Below, piece after piece: positions 1-6,072 of a stretch of DNA of 7,002 bases. The notes under the pieces are model-generated. The model saw nothing but the letters and a program-made list of their open reading frames with translations. It had not been told where the DNA came from and did no database searches. The DNA comes from Patescibacteria group bacterium (GTDB lineage: Bacteria; Patescibacteriota; Minisyncoccia; Minisyncoccales; CG1-02-41-26). The stretch's first letter is position 1; the number at the start of each line of letters is the position of its first letter. Position numbers and translations under genes: made by a program. The stretch is taken from contig DYHM01000018.1 of NCBI GenBank assembly GCA_020724125.1, positions 1-7,002 on the forward strand. Reading direction: 5' to 3'.

Positions 1-216
1 AATAATGGAGATTGCTTGAACCGGACAAACCTGAATAGCTTCTTGAATACAGTCTAAATTTTTTATTTCAAACTCCTCTGTTTCTTTTTTTTCATCAAAT
101 TCCCCTTCTTTTAAATGTGATTTTCCTTGTTCGGTTAATTCAAAGTATTTTGGGCATAAACTGACACAAGAACCGCAGCCTATGCATTTTGATTTTTCTA
201 AAATAATTTTTTTCAT
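1..216 (-). CDS. Single-cluster [4Fe-4S] ferredoxin, 3' end beyond the window
   Basis: This is a small, probably cytoplasmic electron carrier; 72 codons are visible and no stop is reached at the left edge. The N-terminus has CIGCGSCVSLCP (Cys11, 14, 17, 21). A distal pair follows at Cys56 and Cys64, the latter in VCPVQAISI. By comparison with the Thermotoga-type monocluster ferredoxin, Cys11/14/17/64 should bind one [4Fe-4S] cluster, while Cys21 and Cys56 occupy the disulfide positions. The linker is acidic and Lys/Glu-rich (residues about 36-52), as usual for these proteins. The ATG lies 5 nt after the kinase stop codon, so the two genes are probably co-transcribed. No Shine-Dalgarno sequence is visible; the upstream stretch is only A and T. 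The redox partner cannot be inferred from the window. The family call is firm, and only a few C-terminal residues should be missing. Confidence 0.9.
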   Translation of the reverse strand, partial: MKKIILEKSKCIGCGSCVSLCPKYFELTEQGKSHLKEGEFDEKKETEEFEIKNLDCIQEAIQVCPVQAISII

Positions 217-221
217 AAAAT

Positions 222-1226
222 TTAAAAAATAATTTCACTCACTTTTACTGGCTGGCATTTACCCCATTGACCCTTTTTTAACAAACCGTTTTTTGCTCCT
301 ATTTTTTGAATGCAACTGATTGCGTTAGCCGTTGCTAATTGAATCGCGTATTTCAGATTATTTTTTTTTAAAAGTCCGCTTAGAAAACCGCTAGCAAAAG
401 CATCTCCCGCCCCTGTTTTTTCTACCACTGAAACCGCTGGCGCCTTGGCTTGATATAATTTTTTACCGTCATAAACTATTGAACCTTCCCTGCCCTTGGT
501 AATGACTAAAACCCCATTGAATACTTGATTTATTTTTTTTATTATCTTTTTTTCTTCTTTTTCGCCGGAAAGTAAACTGGCCTCTTCAAGATTTAAAATT
601 AAAATATCAATTTGTTTTAAAATAGGATTTAAAATTTTTTTATCTAATTCAAGTTGGGTTTTACCGAGATTGCTTGCCACTTTTATATTGTTTTCTTTGG
701 CAAATTTTACCAAGGGTTCAAAAATTACAACCGCCGAACCGCTTAAAGGCGCCAAATAAAACCATTTTGCTTGTTTAATTCTATTAAAAGAAATATCTTT
801 TTTAGTAATAAAATGACAGGCTCCTCGGTAAAGTAAAATTGTCCGTTCGGCTCGTTTCAATTGACCAGCGGAAAATAAAGAAAAAATAATTGAATAAGCA
901 GTTAGATAGTTTTTAGTTTTTTTTACCAAGCTAGTATTGATTTTAAATTTTTTAAGGTCTTCCAAAATAGCCTCGCCTCTTTTATCATCGCCGATTTTGC
1001 CGCAATAAGCTGTTTTAAACCCCTGATTAACAAAAGCGCAGGCGGTATTTGTTCCGCCGCCGCCAGTGGAAACAGATATTTCTTCAATAAAAATTTTTGA
1101 ACCTAATGGAAAACAAAAAAAATTTCCATTTTTTAAAGAATCTTTGCTTAAAATTTTATAACTATTCTTTTCGATTTTGACAAAAGTATCACGCGTTGCC
1201 GACCCAAAAGTAATAATATCAAACAT
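222..1226 (-). CDS. PfkB/ribokinase-family carbohydrate or nucleoside kinase
   Basis: This 334-residue protein is predicted to transfer the ATP gamma-phosphate to a hydroxyl of a sugar, sugar phosphate or nucleoside in the cytoplasm. It has the usual ribokinase-fold length and motif order. The glycine-rich substrate-side motif GGGGTNTA is near residues 55-62, followed by GKIGDDKRG (76-84). The Mg/phosphate-associated ILNLEEASL is near 210-218 and TKGREGS near 243-249. The PfkB signature 2 is EKTGAGDAFASGF (269-281), where the GAGD aspartate (about 275) is the expected catalytic base. The ATG at 1226 was chosen because MFDIITFGSATRD is a typical family N-terminus. A TTG two codons upstream (1232) is possible, and neither start has a clear ribosome-binding site. 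The gene follows the rRNA operon on the same strand and is tightly coupled to the ferredoxin gene. The substrate (ribose, fructose, adenosine or other) cannot be fixed from sequence alone. Confidence 0.9.
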   Translation of the reverse strand: MFDIITFGSATRDTFVKIEKNSYKILSKDSLKNGNFFCFPLGSKIFIEEISVSTGGGGTNTACAFVNQGFKTAYCGKIGDDKRGEAILEDLKKFKINTSLVKKTKNYLTAYSIIFSLFSAGQLKRAERTILLYRGACHFITKKDISFNRIKQAKWFYLAPLSGSAVVIFEPLVKFAKENNIKVASNLGKTQLELDKKILNPILKQIDILILNLEEASLLSGEKEEKKIIKKINQVFNGVLVITKGREGSIVYDGKKLYQAKAPAVSVVEKTGAGDAFASGFLSGLLKKNNLKYAIQLATANAISCIQKIGAKNGLLKKGQWGKCQPVKVSEIIF

Positions 1227-1241
1227 AAGCAATTTGAGAGT

Positions 1242-1357
1242 GTTGAATAATTACTTTTCATGTTGATTTTCCTCTTGATTGACGTTAATTCAGGTAAAAA
1301 TATTATACGAATCTCCGCCAATATAATACGAATCTTCACGAATTAGAATTATTCAAC
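1242..1357 (-). repeat. 11-bp perfect inverted repeat enclosing the kinase leader
   Basis: GTTGAATAATT at 1242-1252 is the exact reverse complement of AATTATTCAAC at 1347-1357; the two arms are 94 bp apart. The inner arm ends 15 nt before the kinase ATG. A transcript reading through from the rRNA operon could close this stem. A transcript starting at the TATAAT at 1302-1307 would lack one arm. The role is unknown. Confidence 0.4.
1302..1335 (-). promoter_or_regulatory. Putative promoter/operator with a two-turn direct repeat upstream of the kinase
   Basis: On the minus strand a perfect TATAAT occurs (complement of 1302-1307), about 75 nt before the kinase ATG. No good -35 hexamer is seen 16-18 nt upstream of it. 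The TATAAT lies in one of two near-identical 13-mers (1302-1314 and 1323-1335, one mismatch) spaced exactly 21 bp apart, which would put them on the same DNA face. This fits a tandem binding site or an extended promoter, but AT-rich sequence makes such matches common. Confidence 0.3.
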
Positions 1358-1410
1358 GGTCTAAATTTATAAAATATTAACCCTTAAATAGAATATCATA
1401 AAAATATAAA

Positions 1411-1443
1411 AAATAAAGATTTTTTTGAATAAAACAAAAAATC
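1411..1443 (-). terminator. Weak terminator-like hairpin after the rRNA operon
   Basis: On the minus strand, GATTTTTTG (complement of 1435-1443) can pair with CAAAAAAATC (complement of 1418-1427) across a short loop, with one bulge, and is followed by TTTATTTTT. The stem is almost all A-T, so it would be a poor intrinsic terminator. Its position after 5S and the 5S fragment, before the kinase leader, suits an operon end. The run of eight T after 5S (1550-1557) is an alternative end point. Confidence 0.3.
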
Positions 1444-1451
1444 GTATCCAA

Positions 1452-1533
1452 TTAACAGGGACTGCTTATTTTCTCGCCGAAACAATATCATCGGCCTTGA
1501 GCTATTTCACTTCTGTGCCCGGCCCCTCATTAA
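1452..1533 (-). pseudogene. 5'-truncated, diverged duplicate of 5S rRNA
   Basis: The stretch 1486-1517 is identical over 32 bp to 1599-1630 inside the real 5S gene. This covers the conserved ACAGAAGTGAAAT loop and the following helix. Beyond that the likeness continues in weaker form: CGGCGAGAAAATAAGCAG here aligns with GGCGCGAAAGTAGGTAG of 5S. The 5' third of 5S is missing and replaced by GGGGCCGGG. The ends TTAATGAGGGG and CCCTGTTAA can still pair as an imitation of the terminal helix. It lies about 30 nt after the 5S 3' end on the same strand. It is most likely a decayed tandem copy; a small stable RNA cannot be excluded. Confidence 0.7.
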
Positions 1534-1563
1534 TTAGTAAAAATTAGTAAAAAAAATACACAC

Positions 1564-1677
1564 TGTGGTGGCGGCTACCTACTTTCGCGCCATTGCGCTA
1601 TCATCGGCCTTGAGCTATTTCACTTCTGTGTTCGGAATGGGAACAGGTGGAACAAGTTCAGTATAACCGCCACCGCA
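1564..1677 (-). rRNA. rrf: 5S ribosomal RNA
   Basis: The length (about 114 nt) and conserved landmarks match bacterial 5S. The terminal helix pairs GGTGGCGG at the 5' end with CCGCCACC at the 3' end. Helix III and its loop read CCCATTCCGAACACAGAAGTGAAA. The loop E region reads GCGCGAAAGTAGGT. The gene follows 23S after a 122-nt spacer without a tRNA, the usual bacterial 23S-5S order. It would be processed from the common precursor and bind L5, L18 and L25-type proteins in the large subunit. Exact ends are placed by analogy with E. coli 5S and may be off by one or two nucleotides. Confidence 0.95.
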
Positions 1678-1679
1678 AT

Positions 1680-1720
1680 GTCTAATTGATGAAGGGCCAT
1701 ATTATCCCCATTAATTAGAC
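1680..1720 (-). other. Hairpin in the 23S-5S spacer
   Basis: Twelve-base arms (1680-1691 and 1709-1720) are complementary with one mismatch and enclose a 17-nt loop. The hairpin begins three nucleotides before the 5S 5' end. A precursor-processing stem is a reasonable guess. Nothing else is recognisable in the spacer up to 1799, which is AT-rich. Confidence 0.5.
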
Positions 1721-1915
1721 GCGATTTTTAATTTTCAAATTTCGCCTTGATAAAAGATTCGATATAAAAAATGGTTATCATTAAATGCTAGTCAAGATTC
1801 AGGGTTATAAAATATGATCAATTAGTACTTCTCGGCTTAACGCATTACTGCGCTTACACCTGAAGCCTATCAAGGTTGTAGTCTTCAACCGATCTAATAC
1901 CTCGTCCTCCGGTCG

Positions 1916-2070
1916 AGAAAATCCGAAATTCTAAATTCGAAATTCGAAACAATACCTAAATTCTAATTTTCAAAATTCCAAACTCGCGTTTAGGATTTGA
2001 AATTTAGTTATTTGAATTTGTTTCGGATTTCGCGCTTCGCGCTTCGAATTTCCTTGTCCGAAGGACAAGG
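1916..2070 (-). repeat. Insertion near the 23S 3' end (helix 98 region), diverged relative of the R palindrome
   Basis: This is an AT-rich imperfect palindrome rich in AAATTCGAAATT-type units. It starts GAAAATCCGAAATTCTAAATTC and ends CGAATTTCC. It is bounded by a GC-rich hairpin, CCTTGTCC-GAA-GGACAAGG (2052-2070). The end sequences and unit structure resemble copies R1-R4 but the interior differs clearly, so it looks like an older or separate family member. It also contains a TTCGCGCTTCGCGCTTCG run (2026-2046). In E. coli this place is the tip of helix 98, a known variable site. Confidence 0.75.
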
Positions 2071-2152
2071 TGAGAGTCTTAATCTTGGGGTGGGCTTCGC
2101 GCTTATATGCTTTCAGCGCTTATCCCTTCCTAACTTAGATACCCAGCGATGC

Positions 2153-2273
2153 CCCGCCTAAGTTTTTGAGCAGGAATAAAAAGACATAACTTCAAAACTT
2201 CAAAGAATGAAATAAACATTCTTTGGAAAATAATGTTTAATGATGATAAAAATAGCTCAAAAATTTAGGCGGG
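2153..2273 (-). other. Long hairpin extension of 23S helix 97 region
   Basis: Arms of 19 nt (2153-2171 and 2255-2273) are complementary except for one position and start with CCCGCC/GGCGGG. Inside is a perfect 9-bp stem, CAAAGAATG at 2201-2209 with CATTCTTTG at 2217-2225. The equivalent E. coli segment is only a short helix, so about 100 nt is added. It does not resemble the R or T repeat families. Confidence 0.7.
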
Positions 2274-2377
2274 ACAACTGGTACACCAGAGGTTAGTTCC
2301 TTCTGGTCCTCTCGTACTAAGAAGAACTCCCCTCAAGACTCAACGCTTGCGGTAGATAGGGACCAATCTGTCTCGCG

Positions 2378-3110
2378 CATATTAATCTTTTGTTGCCAAA
2401 AGTATGGACTATATCATCACCCCGTGAAATAATTTTATATTTCACAGAGGACCGACGTATTATAAAGGTTTATATTCCTCTATCTCTCGCCTTTGCGGCG
2501 AGAAGTCTCTACGGGGCCAATAATCCTTGTTTTCTTAAAATTTTCTCAACCTCTAAAGAATTTTGAATTCGCTTCTTTGAATAATTTATCTGTTCAAATA
2601 CATCTATTTTTTTCGCTAACTTCAAAAAATCCATTGCGTTTTTAATCTTTGATTTTATTTCTAAAATTTCTAACATTAATCTTGCTTGTTTACGTTTTAA
2701 TTTTAGATAAGGAAGTAGATTTTTAATTAATTCTTTTATGCTTTTCGCATCTCCAATTATAAATTCTACTATTCCATCGTTTCGTTTTCTTAAATATCCC
2801 CTACCAATTTCTTTCTGCAACCATTAAAGATAGTTGATTTGTCTTTCTGACTGATAGAAGACTATCGCAGGCGATATCTGAAAACGATATCGGTAACTCG
2901 AATTAGGTTTTAACATTACATAAATACTTCCATCTCCATCAAGAAATCCAGAGATATAAGCTTTTTGTTGGTTAGAAAGTTTCATTAAAAACAAAGGATT
3001 ACGGCTTCCCTCGATATTATCCTAGCATGCGACAGGTTATAATGCAAGGATTTCATCGATATTAGTCAGTTTTTATACACTATCCATTACTGGTATAGTG
3101 CCGCCTTTTG
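2378..3110 (-). ncRNA. Group I self-splicing intron in 23S rRNA at the L2593 site
   Basis: The 733-nt insertion interrupts the conserved peptidyl-transferase segment between AAACCGT (5' exon, ending at 3111) and CGCGAGACAG (3' exon, starting at 2377). This equals insertion after E. coli U2593. Group I hallmarks are visible. P1 is CCGU-CAAAAG-GCGG with a U-G wobble at the splice site. The last intron base is G (complement of 2378). A P6-like helix pairs GTAATCC with GGATTAT around the ORF. A P8-like hairpin CTCGCC-GCAAA-GGCGAG lies at 2501-2485. GACT/AGTC segments (GAGACTTC and ATATAGTCC) fit P7. The homing endonuclease gene sits in the P6 loop and its end overlaps the ribozyme core, as in the Chlamydomonas chloroplast LSU intron. 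The subgroup was not determined. Splicing ability depends on P3, P4 and P7 pairings not fully traced here. Confidence 0.88.
2509..2985 (-). pseudogene. I-CreI-like LAGLIDADG homing endonuclease, interrupted by an in-frame TAA
   Basis: Reading from the ATG at 2985, the frame gives 53 codons, a TAA (2826-2824), then 104 more codons to a TAG at 2511-2509. Reading through the TAA, it aligns without gaps to I-CreI as I recall it. YISGFLDGDGS matches YLAGFVDGDGS, including the catalytic Asp of the LAGLIDADG helix (here Asp16). KPNSSYRYRFQ matches KPNQSYKFKHQ, EIGRGYLRKR matches EIGVGYVRDR, and LLPYLKLKRKQARLMLEIL matches the LQPFLKLKQKQANLVLKII stretch. Length (157 sense codons) is close to I-CreI's 163. 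Single-motif enzymes of this family act as homodimers cutting the intronless 23S allele, so the stop between the catalytic helix and the rest should abolish activity. A TTG right after the stop could start a C-terminal fragment, but that lacks the catalytic motif. The last codons overlap the intron core. Sequencing error or readthrough cannot be ruled out. Confidence 0.85.
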
Positions 3111-3822
3111 ACGGTTTGAACCCAGCTCACGTACCACTTTAATTGGCGAACAGCCAAACCCTTGGCAGCTTCTCCACCGCCAGGATGTGGTGAGCCGACA
3201 TCGAGGTGTCGAACAGGGCCGTTGATGTGGACTCGCGGGCCCTACTAACCTGTTATCCCCAGGGTAACTTTTGTCCGGTGTCTTCCCCATTTCTATAAAT
3301 AAGGGTCGGTTCACTAAGTTCTGGTTTCCCAACTGCTCGATATGTCCATCTCGCAGTAAAGCCGGCTTTTCTCTTTATAGGACAAGAACGATTTCCATCC
3401 GTTCTTAGCCGACCTTTAAACGCCTCCATTACCTTTTAGGAGGCAAGTGCCCCACTTAAACTACCCAACTCCTACTGTCTTCGATTAAAAATCCAGTTAG
3501 AATTACCAATTCAAAAGACGGGTGTTTCATCGACGACTCCATCCATCCCGAAAGACGAACTTCAAAGTCTCCCCGCTACGCTACGCATTTAAATCAATAA
3601 CCCAATAGAAGCCTGTAGTAAAGCTCCTGGGGTCTTTCCGTCTAGCCGCAAGTATCCCGCATCTTCACGGGCATTGCATTTTCATCGAGCACCTGGTTGA
3701 GACAGCCCCCCGATCGTTATATCTTTCATGCGGGCCGTTAATTAAACGGCAAGGGGTTACGCTACCTTTGGACCCTCAGAGTTAGGGCCGACGTTTACTG
3801 GAGGCTTAATTCACTCAGCCAA

Positions 3823-4062
3823 CGCTCGCGCCTCGCTGCGCTCGGCGCTCGCTCAAATTCAAAATGTAAACTCAAAATGTAAAATTCATCAAAAATTTGC
3901 GAAGCAAATTTTTGATTACCTAAATTTTGCATTTTGATTTACTCACCCGTCTAAGTTTTCTTTTCACCCGCGCCAAATCTTTTTGAGATTTGGCCGGATA
4001 AAAACTTAAGTGGGTAAAATTTTTGAATTTAAGTTCGCGCTAAACGCAATGAGGCGCGAACG
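3823..4062 (-). repeat. T1: structured insertion in 23S helix 68 region, shares a 166-bp core with T2
   Basis: This 240-bp insertion has complementary GC-rich ends (CGCTCGCGCCTCGC on the left, GAGGCGCGAACG on the right). Its core (3881-4046) is identical to 5108-5273 in T2. Inside are a perfect 11-bp hairpin around 3889-3913 (arms joined by GAA) and a CCAAATCT/AGATTTGG hairpin near 3973-3993. The latter is nested within a CTAAGTTTT/AAAACTTAAG stem. Near the ends, TCAAATTC faces GAATTTAAG, so the whole element can fold as one long branched arm. No ORF of note is present. Confidence 0.85.
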
Positions 4063-4203
4063 AAGACCGGTAAAGTTGACACTCCAGCACTGGTCAGACT
4101 TCAGCCCCTATACTTCCTGTTGCCAGTTTAGCAGGGACCTGTGTTTTTGTTAAACAGTCGTCAGGGGAACTTTCGCTGCGTCCCTGCCTCGCGCTCCGCG
4201 CGA

Positions 4204-4338
4204 GGAAATCCTAAATACAAAATCCTAAATTCTAAACAAGTTCCAAATTCAAAATTCAAATTTTCAAAACGGTTTTGAATTTTGGTCATTTGGATTTTGG
4301 ATTTGTTTAGAAATTAGAAATTAGGATTTAGAAATTCC
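4204..4338 (-). repeat. R1: 135-bp near-palindromic element in 23S helix 63 region
   Basis: This is one of four identical copies. It begins GGAAATCCTAAATAC, has the centre TTTTCAAAACGGTTTTGAA, and ends TTTAGAAATTCC. The two halves are complementary over about 65 bp with scattered mismatches, so the RNA should form one very long hairpin. It is flanked by two short hairpins, CCTCGCGCTCCGCGCGAGG (4187-4205) on one side and CTTGTGC-GAA-GCACAAG (4338-4354) on the other, which differ from the flanks of R2-R4. Confidence 0.9.
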
Positions 4339-4554
4339 TTGTGCGAAGCACAAGACAAGGAAAGGCATATTGCGAACTTACGCCTAGCTTTTTTGCCGAG
4401 TTCCTTAACCAGGTTTCACTCGTTCATCTTGGCGCTCTTACGCCTGCCTACCGGTGTCGGTTTGGGGTACGAATCCTATATCCTTAACTTACTGAAGTTT
4501 TTCTGGGAAGATGTTTTATTTGAGTTGCTCGGAGCGAACTCCAAACTCCTTTCA

Positions 4555-4701
4555 CGCCTCGCTTCTGCTCGGCGCTTTCGACGTTAGAAAACAGTTATCA
4601 GAAACAGAAAACGGTTGAGAAATCGGAAATCAAAAATCAGTTTTCTGTTTTCTGTTTTCGCTGCCGATTTCTGTTTTCAAGCGTTGAACAAAAACGAGGC
4701 G
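4555..4701 (-). repeat. CAGAAAAC-rich palindromic insertion in 23S (helix 58-59 region)
   Basis: This insertion interrupts the domain III part of 23S. Terminal CGCCTCG (4555-4561) faces CGAGGCG (4695-4701). Inside, GAAAACAG (4587-4594) faces CTGTTTTC (4671-4678), and GAAATCGG (4619-4626) faces CCGATTTC (4664-4671). The interior is built of repeated CAGAAAAC/GTTTTCTG units. The sequence is unrelated to R and T, but its outer clamp resembles the GC-rich CGCCTCGC...GGCGC ends of T1 and T2. Confidence 0.75.
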
Positions 4702-4991
4702 CGAAAAAGTAAATCCAATAATACTCTCAAATTCCGCATCTCCGTCACTTCAGTAAAAAGATATAGAAGGGCCGGAATATTAACCGGCTGTCCATCGTCG
4801 AGCACCTTTTCGGAACTCAACTTAGGGTCGCCTAACCCTTGGCTGATTGTCATTACCAAGGAAACCTTAGGCTTTCGATGTCCGCCGTTTTCAGGCGGAT
4901 TGTGATTACTCATGCCAACATTCTCGCTTCTTAGCGCTCCACTATTGGTTACCCTTTAGCTTCACAGCGCTAAGAACGCTCCTCTACCAAT

Positions 4992-5290
4992 CGCTCGCGC
5001 CTCGCTACCGCTCGGCGCTCGCTCAAATTCAAAATGTAAAATGCAAATCTCAAAATGACCCTGAACGAATTGCTTCGCAATTCTACGGGGCAGGCAATTT
5101 AAAATTAAAAATTCATCAAAAATTTGCGAAGCAAATTTTTGATTACCTAAATTTTGCATTTTGATTTACTCACCCGTCTAAGTTTTCTTTTCACCCGCGC
5201 CAAATCTTTTTGAGATTTGGCCGGATAAAAACTTAAGTGGGTAAAATTTTTGAATTTAAGTTCGCGCTAAACGAAAGTGAAGCGCGAACG
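4992..5290 (-). repeat. T2: structured insertion in 23S helix 45 region, longer copy of T1
   Basis: This 299-bp insertion lies at one of the classical intervening-sequence sites of bacterial 23S rRNA. Its left end (to about 5040) and its core (5108-5273, identical to 3881-4046) match T1. It carries about 60 extra bases (about 5041-5107) containing a GAATTGC/GCAATTC hairpin. The right clamp AAGTGAAGCGCGAACG is a variant of T1's. The clamp changes are paired between ends of the helix only in part, so each copy seems to have kept or acquired its own closing stem. Confidence 0.85.
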
Positions 5291-5461
5291 ACCCCACATC
5301 TTCGGTATTGAGCTTTAGCCCCTTATATCTTCGGCGCGCTTTAACCAATTAGGATAGTGAGTTGTTACACACTCTTTAAAAGATAGCTACCTCTAAGCTA
5401 ACTTTCTATCTGTTAAGGTTAAAACACTTCCTTGATTCGCACTTAGCTCTACCTCGGGCGC

Positions 5462-5482
5462 CTAAATTTCAAAGAAATTTAG
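5462..5482 (-). other. Mini-hairpin insertion in 23S (helix 41-42 region)
   Basis: CTAAATTTC and GAAATTTAG form a perfect 9-bp stem with an AAA loop. Together with neighbouring AAATTTAG repeats it adds roughly 35 nt relative to E. coli, between the conserved CTAAGGTCCC segment and GCTAAGTG. Confidence 0.55.
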
Positions 5483-5840
5483 ACACCTAAGAAAATTTAG
5501 GGACCTTAGATGGTGGTCTGGGCTGTTTCCCTTTTGACTACGGAGCTTAGCCCCCATAGTCTAACTCCTTTGTAAACCTTTCCGGTATTCGGAGTTTGGT
5601 TAAAAGTCTCGGAAAATCCTAAGAATTTCATCCAGTGCTCTACCTCCGGAAAGTTAAAACAAAAGGCTAGCCGGAAAGCTATTTCGAGGAGAACCAGCTA
5701 TTCCCAAACCCGATTGGCTTTTCACCTCTTACCACAGCTCATCCCAGAGTTTTGCACCACTCACGGGTTCGGGCCTCCCCCGCCTCTTCAGGCGGGTTCA
5801 CCCTGGCCATGGCAAGCTCGTTTGGCTTCGGGTCTTATTC

Positions 5841-5940
5841 GCGCTGCGCGCTCGTCTACCAACGAATAACGAATCCTTTACGAATATACAAATGTAAATT
5901 CGCAACAGATTTGAAAATTCGTCGATGTAAAGAGTATTCG
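5841..5940 (-). repeat. CGAAT-rich hairpin insertion in 23S domain II
   Basis: About 100 nt lies between the conserved segment TTTTAATAGAGCG and AATAAGACCCGAAGCC (E. coli about 645-665). It begins with a GCGCTGCGCGC clamp and has CGAAT units at 5863, 5870 and 5881. CGAATATAC (5881-5889) can pair with GTAAATTCG (5894-5902) with one mismatch. The sequence is unlike R, T or the CAGAAAAC element. Confidence 0.65.
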
Positions 5941-6072
5941 CTCTATTAAAACTTGGTTTCCCTGCATCTCCGCCGCAAAACGGCTTAGATTTAGCAACGC
6001 AAATAAACTCGTTGGCTCGTTCTGCAAAAAGCACCCCGTCACCCGTCGCACCTCGCTACGTTCGTTACAACT

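Noticed and set aside
1678..1799. Possible tRNA gene in the 23S-5S spacer
   Set aside because: No T-loop GTTCRA pattern or cloverleaf is found; only a 12-bp hairpin is present.
2824..2826. TAA in the endonuclease read as a reassigned sense codon
   Set aside because: Known recoding in candidate-phyla bacteria concerns UGA. The kinase gene also ends with TAA, so TAA appears to be a normal stop here.
3087..3332. Minus-strand open frame of 81 codons
   Set aside because: It lies wholly or mostly in conserved 23S sequence around the peptidyl-transferase centre, and its translation resembles no protein family.
3631..3640. Macrolide-resistance substitution at the A2058/A2059 region
   Set aside because: The RNA reads GACGGAAAGACCCC, the ordinary unmutated sequence.
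4339..4913. Three open frames of 78-96 codons on both strands
   Set aside because: They run across 23S core and the CAGAAAAC insertion. They overlap each other on opposite strands and show no protein-like pattern.
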